This document shows positions 16,621 to 26,492 of a stretch of DNA of 64,000 nt, one piece after another. Below the pieces are notes generated by a model that searched no databases, was not told the DNA's origin, and was given only the letters and a program-made list of their open reading frames with translations. Source of the stretch: Lacibacter cauensis (GTDB lineage: Bacteria; Bacteroidota; Bacteroidia; Chitinophagales; Chitinophagaceae); NCBI RefSeq assembly GCF_007830055.1, contig NZ_VLLE01000004.1, positions 339,248 through 403,247 on the forward strand. Reading direction: 5' to 3'. Both the position numbers and the translations under genes were made by a program. Numbering within the stretch: the stretch's first letter is position 1; the number at the start of each line of letters is the position of its first letter.

Positions 16621-19488
16621 ATGAGGTTGTTCCTCTTTATCAGTTTATTATTTGCCATTTGTAAACTTCCTGCACAAAATGCAGGCGGACAAAATTATTT
16701 ATTCTGGCAACAGCAACTGAACGAAACAGTACTTGCTGCCAAGCCCAGTTGCTTTACTTTTTCAAAAACACACTTGCTGTTTATTGGTGCAGGCAGTTCG
16801 GTTTATTGTTACAACGGACTGTCGGCTTCTGTTCTACCATTACCTGCCATGAAACCATCGCCCGTTACAGCAGTATGTGCCGATAAAAACAATACAGTGT
16901 GGATGGGCTTTCAAAACGGAAGAATTGTAACTACAGCGCAGCAAACAGCTGCATTATTCAACCCCGAAGAAGGGCTACCCAAAAGCAGCATCAGTAAAAT
17001 CTTGTTCGATGCAGAGAACCGTCTTTGGTTTGCTACACAAGGCGAAGGCATTTACGTACAACACAAAGGCAAGTTGTACAACATTAATACCGATGATGGC
17101 CTGGCAGACAATTATATTTACGATTTGCAGTTGTTGCCCAACAATGCCATTGCTGCTGCAACAGATAAAGGCCTCAGCATTTGCAGTTTTAACGGCAGTA
17201 AAAAAACAATTGAAAATTATAACAGCAGCAATCATGGTCTTACCGATAATATCATTCGCTCCATTACTGCAGACCCTGCTGATAAATACACGATCTGGCT
17301 GGGTTACCAACAGGGAGGCATTGGTACCTTTTCGCTGTTGAATAAAAAAGCCCGTGCATTTCCTGTACCGCAAATTGGCGAAGCACAGGTAAATGATGTG
17401 CTGGTATTGGACGAGCAAGTATGGATTACCACCGACATGAATTTCTTACAAGTAGACAAAAACGGCACATTCATCTATCAACAACCATTAACCTCGCCCA
17501 CACAATTAGCAGTTGATGAAGAAGCCAATGGCTGGTTACTGAGTTACAACGGCGTGTTTAAAAGCAATGGCGAAAAATTAAACCAGCTCGTTCATTTCTC
17601 AGCCGACGAAGCCAACAATACGCATGATGTTTGGCAGGATGAAGCTGGCAATGTTTGGTACAACAATAAAAACATCATTGTAAAATATAGCCGGAAAGAA
17701 AACCGCAAACAACTGATTCCGTTGCCGGGTCTTGACAGCAAAACAGATATTACATCCTTGTATTACGATGGTGCCGGTTATTTATGGATCGGCACATTGG
17801 GGAAAGGCATTTACCGCATCAATATCAGCAACAATAAAGTGCAGCGTTTGAATGAGCTTGCAGGCAATGAAAGTATGAGTATACTTTCCATCAGTGGCCG
17901 TGGCGCAACAGTATGGATCTCTTCCTTGCAAGGCATCTTTCGTACCCAAACAAACAGCAGCACATTTACTTTCGAAAACCTGACCAGCCTTTCAGGTATC
18001 GGCATTAACTACATTTATCATATTTACGAAGACAGTAAAGGCCGTGTTTGGTTTGCGACCGACGGTAAAGGATTGGTGATGATGGAACAGAACCGCTTCA
18101 CACATTTTGGCGAACAGCAGGGACTGGCTGCTAAAGTAATTTATGCTGTTGCAGAAGACCGCACCGGCACCATCTGGTGTTCTACTTTACAGAAAGGTCT
18201 TTTCAGTTATAATGGAAAAAACTTTACACGCTTCGGTAAAGAAAAAGAATTGCCCGATACCGATATCTCTTCGCTGGATATTGACAACCGTGGTAATTTA
18301 TTCTGCATCAGCCGTACCGGTTATTTTTTAATTGATGCAGCAACACGCACCGTTATACTGCCAGGTACCGATCGCTTTACCGGAGTATTTTCAACTGATC
18401 TTAACTGTACCCATCATTCTGCAAAAGGCACCTTGTTCTTTACTTCTACCGGTGTGTTTCAATACAGGCGCCCTTCTTATCAAATCTATAATCAACCGCA
18501 AACAAGTATTCAATCGGTATCGTTGTTCTTAAATAAACTCAACGAAACAACCGATCGAAAATTTGCATACGATGAAAATAACTTGTCGTTTTCGTTTACC
18601 GGTTTATACTATACCGATCCGGCACGAGTGCAATACCAATACAAGCTGGAAGGATATAACAACGAATGGCAACGCAGCAAAAACACAGAAATTAATTTCC
18701 CGAAACTGCAGCATGGTACTTACCGCTTTCGTGTACGTTCATCTGTTACCGGTAATTTCGATCATGCAACAGAAGCCAGTTACAGTTTTGTTATCAGCAA
18801 ACCCTTCTGGCTGCAATGGTGGTTTATTACGCTAAGCATTTTACTTGCTGCCGCTATTTTATGGTATGTGATTAAAGAGCGTGAAAAATCTGCAAAGCGC
18901 TGGCAGCAATTACAAACAGAAAAACTGCAATCGCAATACGAAACATTAAAGAACCAGGTAAATCCACATTTCCTGTTTAACAGCTTTAATACATTGCTGG
19001 GCATTATTGAAGAAAACCCGAAACGTGCAGCAGAATATGTAGAACACCTCAGCGATTTTTACCGCAGCATTGTAAACATGCGGGAGAAAGACCTGATTTC
19101 ACTGGGCGATGAAATTGCTGTAATTGACGATTACTTTTTTATACAGCAAAAACGGTTTGGCTGTGCATTGATTGTAGACAACCGCTTAACAGCCGAAGAA
19201 AAAAACCGTTACAGTATACCACCACTTACACTACAGCTGCTGGTAGAAAATGCCATCAAGCACAATGTGGTATCAAAAGAATATCCGCTTACGGTTGAAC
19301 TGTTTATTGAAGACGGGCAGCTGGTTGTACGCAACAACCGTAAAGAAAAAACGACGAAAGAAAAAAGCGAAGGCATGGGTTTGCAAAACATCCGTAACCG
19401 CTTTTCGCTTATTGCAGATAAAGACATTACCATTGAAAGCACCGAACTATTTTTTACTGTTAAACTGCCTTTAATTAAACACGCATGA
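16621..19488 (+). CDS. Two-component propeller sensor histidine kinase (LytS-type kinase domain)
   Basis: This 955-residue protein begins with a signal peptide. Residues about 40-630 are repeated WIGT/VWFATDGKGL-type reg_prop units forming beta-propellers in the periplasm, followed by a Y_Y_Y domain (about 640-725). One membrane helix at about 730-750 precedes a His_kinase domain: NPHFLFNSFNTLL (about 781-793, phospho-acceptor His) and an ATPase domain with LLVENAIKHN (about 873-882). The gene overlaps the downstream LytTR regulator by 4 bp (ATGA). The position after two YceI genes and a cytochrome suggests that it senses an envelope or lipid state. The ligand is unknown. Confidence 0.93.
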   Translation: MRLFLFISLLFAICKLPAQNAGGQNYLFWQQQLNETVLAAKPSCFTFSKTHLLFIGAGSSVYCYNGLSASVLPLPAMKPSPVTAVCADKNNTVWMGFQNGRIVTTAQQTAALFNPEEGLPKSSISKILFDAENRLWFATQGEGIYVQHKGKLYNINTDDGLADNYIYDLQLLPNNAIAAATDKGLSICSFNGSKKTIENYNSSNHGLTDNIIRSITADPADKYTIWLGYQQGGIGTFSLLNKKARAFPVPQIGEAQVNDVLVLDEQVWITTDMNFLQVDKNGTFIYQQPLTSPTQLAVDEEANGWLLSYNGVFKSNGEKLNQLVHFSADEANNTHDVWQDEAGNVWYNNKNIIVKYSRKENRKQLIPLPGLDSKTDITSLYYDGAGYLWIGTLGKGIYRINISNNKVQRLNELAGNESMSILSISGRGATVWISSLQGIFRTQTNSSTFTFENLTSLSGIGINYIYHIYEDSKGRVWFATDGKGLVMMEQNRFTHFGEQQGLAAKVIYAVAEDRTGTIWCSTLQKGLFSYNGKNFTRFGKEKELPDTDISSLDIDNRGNLFCISRTGYFLIDAATRTVILPGTDRFTGVFSTDLNCTHHSAKGTLFFTSTGVFQYRRPSYQIYNQPQTSIQSVSLFLNKLNETTDRKFAYDENNLSFSFTGLYYTDPARVQYQYKLEGYNNEWQRSKNTEINFPKLQHGTYRFRVRSSVTGNFDHATEASYSFVISKPFWLQWWFITLSILLAAAILWYVIKEREKSAKRWQQLQTEKLQSQYETLKNQVNPHFLFNSFNTLLGIIEENPKRAAEYVEHLSDFYRSIVNMREKDLISLGDEIAVIDDYFFIQQKRFGCALIVDNRLTAEEKNRYSIPPLTLQLLVENAIKHNVVSKEYPLTVELFIEDGQLVVRNNRKEKTTKEKSEGMGLQNIRNRFSLIADKDITIESTELFFTVKLPLIKHA

Positions 19489-20255
19489 TACAGGTATTAA
19501 TTCTTGAAGATGAAGAACCAGCAGCAAAACGTTTAAAAAAATTACTGCTGGAAGCAACAGAAGAAACCGAAGTGCTGGCTGTACTGGAAAGTATAAAAGC
19601 TGCAAAGGAATGGTTTGCCAACAACAAACAACCGCAGCTGCTGCTGGCCGATATTCATTTGGCCGATGGTATGTGTTTTGAACTGTTTAAGCAAGTTGAA
19701 ATAACCTGCCCGGTTATTTTTACAACAGCGTACGACGAATATGCATTACAGGCATTTAAGTTAAACAGTATCGATTACCTGTTAAAGCCCATTAAAAAAG
19801 ACGAGCTGCAGCAGGCACTTAAAAAATACAAGAAGATCAACAGCTCTTCATTAAACATCAATCAACTGTTGCAGGCGGTACAAACACCGGTTGATAAATA
19901 CCGCCAGCGTTTTATTATCCGCTATGGCGAGCATATTAAAACCATCGAAACAAAAGACATTGCTTATTTCTACACCGAAACAAGAAGCAACTTTATTGTT
20001 ACAGCCGATGGCAAACGTTATGTGGTTGATTTCAATCTCGATCAAATCCAGGAAATGATTGATCCTGCCAAATACTACCGCATCAACCGCCAGTTCATCA
20101 TCGGCATTCATGCCATCAGCCAAATGACCACCTGGACAAAAGGACGGGTACATATCCAACTTAACCCACCCGCCAAACAGGAAACCATTGTAAGTACAGA
20201 ACGTTCGGCCGACTTTAAGAAATGGCTGGGTGGTGAACTCCCCATTCAAGCATAA
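19485..20255 (+). CDS. LytTR-family response regulator
   Basis: This 256-residue protein has an N-terminal receiver domain with acidic pocket (EDEE, residues 8-11), phospho-acceptor D56 (LLADIHLADG) and the conserved lysine in YLLKPIKK. From about 145 there is a LytTR DNA-binding domain (RFIIRYGEHIKTIETKDIAYFYTE, then YYRINRQFIIGIHAI). It overlaps the sensor kinase gene by 4 bp, so the pair is translationally coupled and surely cognate. Targets are unknown; the YceI/DUF5777 operon upstream is a candidate. Confidence 0.95.
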   Translation: MIQVLILEDEEPAAKRLKKLLLEATEETEVLAVLESIKAAKEWFANNKQPQLLLADIHLADGMCFELFKQVEITCPVIFTTAYDEYALQAFKLNSIDYLLKPIKKDELQQALKKYKKINSSSLNINQLLQAVQTPVDKYRQRFIIRYGEHIKTIETKDIAYFYTETRSNFIVTADGKRYVVDFNLDQIQEMIDPAKYYRINRQFIIGIHAISQMTTWTKGRVHIQLNPPAKQETIVSTERSADFKKWLGGELPIQA

Positions 20256-20328
20256 AAATTACCAATTCAACCAAGTGCGTTTGTAACAATAAACAGAAAG
20301 CAACAATTTTACAGCACAAACAACAAGC

Positions 20329-20718
20329 ATGTTTTTACGTATTTCACTTTATGCCGTCTTGCTTTTCACTGCAGTATCCTGCAAACGGGAAAGCGTTAGT
20401 AATAATAACACAGAGGCCTTGAGCGGTACCTGGCGCATAAATTATTATTGGGATCAGAAAGATGAAACGTCCAACTTCGCAGCGTATAATTTCATGTTCA
20501 ACAGTGGCGGCGTGCTGATGGCACATGGCAGCTCAGGGTCAACCATTACCGGCACCTGGAGCGAAACCACAACAAAATTCACCATCAACTTCGGTAGCGA
20601 CCCGATACTTTCCGATCTGAACGGCGAATGGATGAAAACCGAGCGCACCGGAACAGTGCTGAAACTGAAGGACGACAACCCCTCCCAGGACGATCAACTG
20701 CACTTTATTAAAAATTGA
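20329..20718 (+). CDS. Small lipocalin-like lipoprotein
   Basis: The protein has 129 residues. A hydrophobic leader ends in AVSC (lipobox), followed by a polar linker and a beta-rich domain starting ALSGTWRINYYWD, typical of small lipocalin-like Bacteroidota lipoproteins. No specific family function is known. It lies 73 bp after the response regulator and is followed by a strong terminator, so it may be the last gene of that unit. Confidence 0.7.
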   Translation: MFLRISLYAVLLFTAVSCKRESVSNNNTEALSGTWRINYYWDQKDETSNFAAYNFMFNSGGVLMAHGSSGSTITGTWSETTTKFTINFGSDPILSDLNGEWMKTERTGTVLKLKDDNPSQDDQLHFIKN

Positions 20719-20747
20719 GAATTTGCCCTGACTTATAGTTGAAACAG

Positions 20748-20775
20748 ACCGCATCATTGCTGATGCGGTTTTTTC
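20748..20775 (+). terminator. Intrinsic terminator
   Basis: ACCGCATCA pairs with TGATGCGGT (9 bp, loop TTGC) and is followed by six T residues. It ends the lipocalin-like gene. Confidence 0.9.
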
Positions 20776-20823
20776 ATTTACATTTGCAGTGCTTTACGGC
20801 GGATTTGTTTATTGTTCGGCCAA

Positions 20824-20880
20824 AAAATCCTGAGCGAAGTCGAAGGATTTTACAATTGTTTCGAGCGAAGTCGAGAAACA
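20824..20880. repeat. Two adjacent hairpins with identical 12-nt loop
   Basis: AAAATCCT-loop-AGGATTTT (20824-20851) and TGTTTC-loop-GAAACA (20857-20880) carry the same loop, GAGCGAAGTCGA, on unrelated but self-complementary stems. Three more copies of the loop occur near 61946, 62086 and 62234. The whole gap 20719-21031 otherwise holds only the terminator and an unremarkable leader of the methionine synthase gene. Confidence 0.75.
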
Positions 20881-21031
20881 GTAACAGAACTAATAAACGT
20901 CATAAAAACCTCTCCCGGTTTTCTCCAGCGTTTATCGTTCATCTACCTGAACACAACAAATTACCGTAACAACACTTTTTTCATTCTGTGGTTTGCAGCT
21001 TTGTCTGCAGCAAACAGTAAACAGCCGTGTT

Positions 21032-22054
21032 ATGGATATCAGAAAAGAACTCGAAAAAAGAATTTTAGTGATTGATGGTGCAATGGGCACCATGATTCAG
21101 CGACACAAACTCACCGAAGCCGATTACCGGGGCGAACGCTTTAAAGACTGGCATTGCGACGTAAAAGGCAATAACGATCTGCTGAGTATTACGCAACCGC
21201 AAATCATTACCGGTATCCACAAACAATACTTAGATGCAGGTGCCGACATTATTGAAACCAACACCTTCAGCAGTACCAGTATTGCACAAGCCGATTACGA
21301 TATGCAGGCGCTGGCTTATGAGTTGAATGTTGCTTCGGCGCAATGTGCAAGAAAAGCCATTGAGGAATACTACAACCAAAATCCAAATTCCAAATCCCAA
21401 ACTCCCAAATTTATTGCAGGCGCTATTGGTCCGTTAAATAAAACATTATCCCTTTCGCCCGATGTAAATAATCCCGGCTACCGTGCGGTTACCTTCGATG
21501 AAGTAGTGGCTGCGTATTACGAACAGATCAAAGGATTGGTGGATGGCGGTGTAGATGTATTACTCATCGAAACTATTTTCGATACCCTCAATGCCAAAGG
21601 TGCCATTTTCGCTATCAAGAAATATTTCCAGGATGTCAACAAACCGGAACTGCCGATCATGATCAGCGGAACCATTACTGATGCCAGTGGCCGCACACTC
21701 AGCGGACAAACACTCGAAGCGTTTTATATTTCGGTGATGCATGCAAAACCGTTGAGTGTTGGGTTGAATTGTGCATTGGGTGCACATGAAATGCGTCCGC
21801 ATATTGAAGAGTTATCGCAGATCGCTTCTTGCTACGTATCGGCTTATCCCAATGCAGGTTTACCAAATGCGATGGGTGAATACGACGAGAACCCTTCCGA
21901 TACCGGTCATTACTTAGAAGAGTGGGCACAGGAAGGTTGGGTAAATATTGTGGGCGGCTGTTGCGGTACTACACCCGATCATATCAAACATATTGCTGAG
22001 CATGTGAAGAAAATAAAGCCAAGAGAATTACCAGTTGTTGAAGCAAGTTTTTGA
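21032..22054 (+). CDS. metH: Methionine synthase, homocysteine-binding module (split MetH part 1)
   Basis: From ATG 21032 the 340-residue protein matches the N-terminal module of cobalamin-dependent methionine synthase: [50 protein letters not shown], and the zinc-binding cysteines in LNCALGA and [10 protein letters not shown]. It binds and activates homocysteine. The module ends where the pterin domain would continue in one-piece MetH; that part is the next gene, 43 bp away. Such a split is known in other Bacteroidota (from memory). Near 21374-21411 the DNA is repeat-like (CCAAATTCCAAATCCCAAA) and encodes an extra loop [10 protein letters not shown]. Confidence 0.93.
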   Translation: MDIRKELEKRILVIDGAMGTMIQRHKLTEADYRGERFKDWHCDVKGNNDLLSITQPQIITGIHKQYLDAGADIIETNTFSSTSIAQADYDMQALAYELNVASAQCARKAIEEYYNQNPNSKSQTPKFIAGAIGPLNKTLSLSPDVNNPGYRAVTFDEVVAAYYEQIKGLVDGGVDVLLIETIFDTLNAKGAIFAIKKYFQDVNKPELPIMISGTITDASGRTLSGQTLEAFYISVMHAKPLSVGLNCALGAHEMRPHIEELSQIASCYVSAYPNAGLPNAMGEYDENPSDTGHYLEEWAQEGWVNIVGGCCGTTPDHIKHIAEHVKKIKPRELPVVEASF

Positions 22055-22097
22055 TTAGCCACTAAGGCACAAAGGCGCAAAGAAACACAAAGAAGAA
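22055..22097. repeat. CACTAAGGCACAAAG-type intergenic repeat
   Basis: The gap between the two metH genes is almost wholly made of CCACTAAGGCACAAAGGCGC and further AAAG-rich sequence, a phrase recurrent between genes in Bacteroidota (from memory). Related phrases occur near 56110-56200. Confidence 0.45.
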
Positions 22098-24818
22098 ATG
22101 ACCAGTATTAAACCATACAGCCGCTTTTCAGGATTAGAACCATTAGTGGTTCGTCCCGAAACAAATTTTATTAACGTAGGCGAACGTACCAACGTTACCG
22201 GCTCCAAGAAATTTGCACGCCTCATTAAAGAAAATAAATACGAAGAGGCGCTCAGTATTGCACGACAGCAGGTTGAAAACGGTGCACAGATCATTGATGT
22301 AAACATGGATGATGCGTTGCTCGATGGTGTACAGGCGATGACCACCTTCATCAACCTGTTGCAGAGCGAACCGGATATTGCAAAAATTCCGGTCATGATC
22401 GACTCCTCGAAATTTGAAATCATTGAAGCCGGTTTAAAATGTGTGCAGGGCAAGAGCATTGTCAACTCCATCTCCATGAAAGAAGGAGAAGCAAAGTTTA
22501 TTGAGCAGGCACGTATCTGCCGTATGTATGGCGCATCGGTTATTGTAATGGCCTTTGATGAAATCGGACAGGCCGACACCAAACAACGCAAGGTAGAAAT
22601 CTGTCATCGTGCTTATAAAATTTTAACCGAACAGGTAGGCTTCGATCCGCAGGATATCATCTTCGATCCTAACATTTTTGCCATAGCAACCGGTTTGGAA
22701 GAACATAATAACTACGGTGTTGATTTTATTGAAGCTACCAAAGAAATAAAACAACTGATGCCGCTTACAAAAGTAAGTGGCGGTGTTAGTAACCTCTCCT
22801 TCTCGTTTCGTGGTAATGAGCATGTGCGTGAAGCCATGCACAGTGTATTCCTGTACTATGCTATTAAAGCAGGTATGGATATGGGTATTGTAAATGCAGG
22901 GCAGTTAGTAGTGTACGATGAAATTGAACCGCAGTTGAGAGATTTGTGTGAAGATGTAATTCTCAACCGCAACAACGACAACAACGAAGCCACTGAAAAA
23001 CTCATTGCGTTTGCAGAAACGGTAAAGTCGAAAGGAAAAGAAACCGTAAAAGATGAAGCATGGCGCAACACATCGGTAGAAGAGCGCTTGAAACATTCGC
23101 TGGTAAATGGCATTACCGATTATATTGAAGCAGATACCGAAGAAGCCCGTTTAAAATACAGCGCTCCGTTAGAAGTAATTGAAGGTCCGTTAATGGCGGG
23201 TATGGATGTGGTGGGCGATTTATTCGGTGCCGGTAAAATGTTTTTACCACAGGTAGTAAAGAGCGCAAGGGTCATGAAGAAGAGTGTGGCCGTACTTACG
23301 CCCTACATTGAACAGGAAAAAGAAGACCGTAAACAGGCACACCTGGCAGCAGGAACGGTGAATGAAGAAAGTGCAGGTGCTGCAAAAATTTTACTGGCAA
23401 CAGTAAAAGGCGATGTACACGATATTGGGAAAAATATTGTGGGTGTTGTGTTAGGTTGTAATGGATATGAGGTAATTGATATGGGCGTAATGGTGCCTAC
23501 TGATAAAATTCTGGATACAGCACAAAAAGAAAATGTAGATATCATTGGATTGAGTGGATTGATTACACCATCGCTTGATGAAATGGTGCATGTGGCTCAC
23601 GAAATGAAACGCCGTGGTATGAAGCAACCGTTGCTCATTGGTGGTGCTACAACATCACGCATGCACACGGCTGTAAAAATTGCACCGCAATACGAAGAAG
23701 GTGTAATACATGTACTCGATGCAAGCCGTAGTGTAACAGTAGCAGGTAACTTATTAAACCAGGAGCAGAAACCGGAATTCCTCGGCAACCTGAAAGCTGA
23801 ATACGATAAGCTGCGGGATGATTTTAATAATAAAAAAGTAGTAAAGCAGTTTTTAAGTTTAGAAGAAGCACAGGCGAATAAAACAAAAATCGACTGGAGC
23901 AATTACCAACCTGTAACGCCAACCTTTACGGGCACAAAAGTATTTGCCGATTACGATTTGGCCGAGCTCCGCAAGTATATCGACTGGAAGCCGTTCTTTA
24001 TTGCATGGGAACTGCATGGTAACTTCCCCGATATATTGACTGATAAAGTAGTTGGTGCAGAAGCAACCAAACTGTACAACGATGCCAATGCATTGCTGGA
24101 TAAAATTATTGCGGAGAAATGGTTGAGTGCAAAAGGCACCGTTGGTTTCTGGCCGGCAAACAGTGATGGGAAAGACACTGTGGAAGTACGAAGTACGAAC
24201 GACGAAGTACGATTGGAGTTCTTACGTCAACAAATTAAAAAGGCGGAAGGACAACCAAACATATCATTAGCCGATTTCATTAAGCCTGCTAATGACTCGC
24301 AACTACCGGCTACCGACTACATCGGAGCTTTCTCTGTAACCATTCAAGGCATCGAAGAACACATCAAACGTTTTGAAGCAGCACATGACGATTACAATAA
24401 GATCACACTGCAGGCGCTGGCCGATCGTTTGGCAGAAGCATTTGCCGAATGTTTACACGAACGTACACGCAAAGAGTTCTGGGGCTATGCAAAAGATGAA
24501 ACGTTGAGTAACGAAGACCTTATCAAGGAACAATACATGGGTATTCGTCCGGCACCGGGCTATCCTGCTTGTCCCGATCATACAGAGAAATATAAATTGT
24601 TTAGCTTACTTGGCGGAGAAGAAGCAACCGGTATTCATTTAACCGAATCATTGGCCATGTATCCTGCATCGTCTGTTTGTGGCTGGTACTTTGCACATCC
24701 GGAAAGTAAATATTTTGGTGTAGGTAAAATCAGTAACGATCAGTTAGAAGATTATACCAAACGCAAAGGCATGAGTTTAGATGAAGCAACCAGATGGTTA
24801 CGACCGATTTTAGAATGA
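22098..24818 (+). CDS. metH: Methionine synthase, pterin, cobalamin and activation modules (split MetH part 2)
   Basis: This 906-residue protein holds the rest of MetH. Residues about 10-270 form the methyltetrahydrofolate-binding barrel ([34 protein letters not shown]). About 310-400 is the cobalamin cap, about 410-570 the B12-binding Rossmann domain with GDVHDIGKN (Asp-x-His-x-x-Gly, about 436-444), and about 600-906 the AdoMet-dependent reactivation domain ([15 protein letters not shown]). It methylates homocysteine held by the first gene product. At 24184-24212 the DNA is repeat-like (GTACGAAGTACGAACGACG) yet stays in frame. A clear terminator follows. Confidence 0.96.
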   Translation: MTSIKPYSRFSGLEPLVVRPETNFINVGERTNVTGSKKFARLIKENKYEEALSIARQQVENGAQIIDVNMDDALLDGVQAMTTFINLLQSEPDIAKIPVMIDSSKFEIIEAGLKCVQGKSIVNSISMKEGEAKFIEQARICRMYGASVIVMAFDEIGQADTKQRKVEICHRAYKILTEQVGFDPQDIIFDPNIFAIATGLEEHNNYGVDFIEATKEIKQLMPLTKVSGGVSNLSFSFRGNEHVREAMHSVFLYYAIKAGMDMGIVNAGQLVVYDEIEPQLRDLCEDVILNRNNDNNEATEKLIAFAETVKSKGKETVKDEAWRNTSVEERLKHSLVNGITDYIEADTEEARLKYSAPLEVIEGPLMAGMDVVGDLFGAGKMFLPQVVKSARVMKKSVAVLTPYIEQEKEDRKQAHLAAGTVNEESAGAAKILLATVKGDVHDIGKNIVGVVLGCNGYEVIDMGVMVPTDKILDTAQKENVDIIGLSGLITPSLDEMVHVAHEMKRRGMKQPLLIGGATTSRMHTAVKIAPQYEEGVIHVLDASRSVTVAGNLLNQEQKPEFLGNLKAEYDKLRDDFNNKKVVKQFLSLEEAQANKTKIDWSNYQPVTPTFTGTKVFADYDLAELRKYIDWKPFFIAWELHGNFPDILTDKVVGAEATKLYNDANALLDKIIAEKWLSAKGTVGFWPANSDGKDTVEVRSTNDEVRLEFLRQQIKKAEGQPNISLADFIKPANDSQLPATDYIGAFSVTIQGIEEHIKRFEAAHDDYNKITLQALADRLAEAFAECLHERTRKEFWGYAKDETLSNEDLIKEQYMGIRPAPGYPACPDHTEKYKLFSLLGGEEATGIHLTESLAMYPASSVCGWYFAHPESKYFGVGKISNDQLEDYTKRKGMSLDEATRWLRPILE

Positions 24819-24835
24819 TCTACCTGAATACGAAA

Positions 24836-24864
24836 AACGCCCCGCAAATGCGGGGCGTTTTATT
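24836..24864 (+). terminator. Intrinsic terminator
   Basis: AACGCCCCGC pairs with GCGGGGCGTT (10 bp, loop AAAT), followed by TTATTTTT. It ends the metH unit. Confidence 0.95.
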
Positions 24865-24885
24865 TTTAAAAAATTTTACTGCGTT

Positions 24886-24921
24886 AAATCCAACCCCAAC
24901 TCCTCTTCCGTATCTCTTATA
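24886..24921 (+). promoter_or_regulatory. Promoter-like element shared with DUF4331 gene (copy 1)
   Basis: AAATCCAAC, then 14 bp, then CGTATCTCTTATA. The same two blocks with a 13-bp spacer occur at 25687-25721. The layout (AAC upstream, CGTATC downstream) resembles an ECF sigma promoter. The element ends 77 bp before the fasciclin ATG. Confidence 0.55.
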
Positions 24922-24998
24922 CTTCACTCAAACAACGAAGTGCAAACAGTTACACTGTTGAAGTAAACTATTCATATCAATTTTAAAAACACAACAAA

Positions 24999-25577
24999 AT
25001 GAAAAGCGTAAAGTTTTTTACCGCTGCAGCTATTGCTATGCTTATTTCTGCAGGAGCATCTGCGCAAACATCATCAACAAAAATGAAAGAAAAAACAGTA
25101 GAAGTTGGTGGAGCGCCCATGTATCCATCAAAGAACATTGTTGAAAATGCGGTTAACTCAAAAGATCACACCACACTGGTTGCAGCAGTAAAAGCAGCCG
25201 GCCTTGTTGAAACTTTAATGAGCGCCGGACCGTTTACTGTATTTGCACCTACCAATGCAGCGTTTGACAAATTACCTGCCGGTACTGTTGAAACATTGCT
25301 GAAACCTGAAAACAAAGCCACACTTACCGCCGTACTAACCTATCATGTTGTTGCCGGTAAATTAGATGCAAAGTCAATTGCCAAACTCATTAAAGATGGT
25401 AACGGCAAAGCAGAATTAACAACGGTACAAGGTGGCAAATTGTGGTTATGGATGCAGGATAATAAACTCTGGATTAAAGATGAAAAAGGAGGCATGGCTT
25501 CCGTTACTATAAAAGATGTATATCAGAGCAATGGTGTAATTCATGTAATTGACGCTGTTGTTCTGCCGAAAGGCTAA
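24999..25577 (+). CDS. Secreted fasciclin (FAS1) domain protein
   Basis: This 192-residue protein has a signal peptide (to about ASAQ, residue 23) and a single FAS1 domain: [40 protein letters not shown], the LTYHVVAGK motif and a C-terminal [16 protein letters not shown]1 domains mediate adhesion or ligand binding outside the cell. It is a single-gene unit, with its own terminator, but shares an upstream element with the following DUF4331 gene. Confidence 0.92.
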   Translation: MKSVKFFTAAAIAMLISAGASAQTSSTKMKEKTVEVGGAPMYPSKNIVENAVNSKDHTTLVAAVKAAGLVETLMSAGPFTVFAPTNAAFDKLPAGTVETLLKPENKATLTAVLTYHVVAGKLDAKSIAKLIKDGNGKAELTTVQGGKLWLWMQDNKLWIKDEKGGMASVTIKDVYQSNGVIHVIDAVVLPKG

Positions 25578-25603
25578 TGATGTAGTCCTGGTTTTGGTTA
25601 AAC

Positions 25604-25632
25604 AAGGCTGGTTTCAACCAGCCTTTCTTTTT
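25604..25632 (+). terminator. Intrinsic terminator
   Basis: AAGGCTGGTT and AACCAGCCTT form a perfect hairpin followed by TCTTTTT, 27 bp after the fasciclin stop. Confidence 0.85.
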
Positions 25633-25686
25633 ATCCCGCATACATCCAGACATTTTCAGCAACGCATAAAAAAATACGTTGTTAAA

Positions 25687-25721
25687 AAATCCAACAACAT
25701 CTGTTTCACGTATCTCTTATA
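25687..25721 (+). promoter_or_regulatory. Promoter-like element shared with fasciclin gene (copy 2)
   Basis: AAATCCAAC, 13 bp, CGTATCTCTTATA. The second block is identical over 13 bp to the copy before the fasciclin gene and ends 75 bp before the DUF4331 ATG. The surrounding sequences are otherwise not similar. Confidence 0.55.
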
Positions 25722-25796
25722 TCCGCACAACAATAACCCATGTTGCCCACGATGAAACAGGTTATTTAAAAAATCACAAATCAAAAAAAACAAAAA

Positions 25797-26456
25797 ATGA
25801 AAAAGAGAAAAGTTTTACTGACTGTTCTTGCTGCAGTAGTAGCTGTAAGTGGCGGTATTATTTATGCAGCCGACCATCTTGATGCACCTGCCGTATCGAA
25901 CCAACCAACCGACATTACAGATGTGTATGTTTTCCGTGGAGAAAACACAAACAATCTTGTATTTGTTGCTAACACGCAAGGTTTACTTTCACCATCTGCA
26001 ACAGGTGCTGCTAAATTCGACGAGAAAACACTGGTTGAATTTAACATCGACAACAATGGCGATAATGTAGAAGATCTCGTTATCCAGGCGATTGTAAAAA
26101 ATGGTAAGATGAAAATCTACGGACCTTACAAGCCTGCAGCTACCGGTACAAGAAGTGTAATTGCTGAAACTGCATTTACAGTACAAACTGATGTTACGCC
26201 TTACGGACAAGCCGCTATCATGGCCGAACAAAAAGGAGTGAAAGTATTTGCCGGCCCACGTGACGATCCGTTCTTTTTTGACCTGACTCAGTACCAAAAA
26301 ATTCTTGGTGGTGAAGCATCTGGTTTTAACAAACCTGGTAACGACACTTTTAAAGGCACAAACGTATTAAGTATTGTTGTTGAAGTTCCAAAATCGCAAT
26401 TAGGTAATGCCAGCACATTAAACGTATGGGCTGAATCGAAAAAAGCAATCAACTAA
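25797..26456 (+). CDS. DUF4331 protein, N-terminal half
   Basis: This 219-residue protein has a signal peptide (cut near YAAD) and the hallmark N-terminal motifs of DUF4331: ADHLDAP (25-31), DITDVYVFRGE, and AGPRDDPFFFDL (152-163). The family usually runs on into a second half of similar length; here that half is encoded by the next gene, 36 bp downstream. Function unknown. The conserved Asp, His and Arg residues suggest a metal- or cofactor-binding secreted protein. Confidence 0.88.
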   Translation: MKKRKVLLTVLAAVVAVSGGIIYAADHLDAPAVSNQPTDITDVYVFRGENTNNLVFVANTQGLLSPSATGAAKFDEKTLVEFNIDNNGDNVEDLVIQAIVKNGKMKIYGPYKPAATGTRSVIAETAFTVQTDVTPYGQAAIMAEQKGVKVFAGPRDDPFFFDLTQYQKILGGEASGFNKPGNDTFKGTNVLSIVVEVPKSQLGNASTLNVWAESKKAIN

Positions 26457-26492
26457 TCCGCAACAAAAATCTTCATTCTAAAAAATATTACA

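Noticed and set aside
20719-21031. Cobalamin or SAM riboswitch before metH
   Set aside because: No B12-box or SAM-type core is visible; the structured parts are a terminator and two repeat hairpins.
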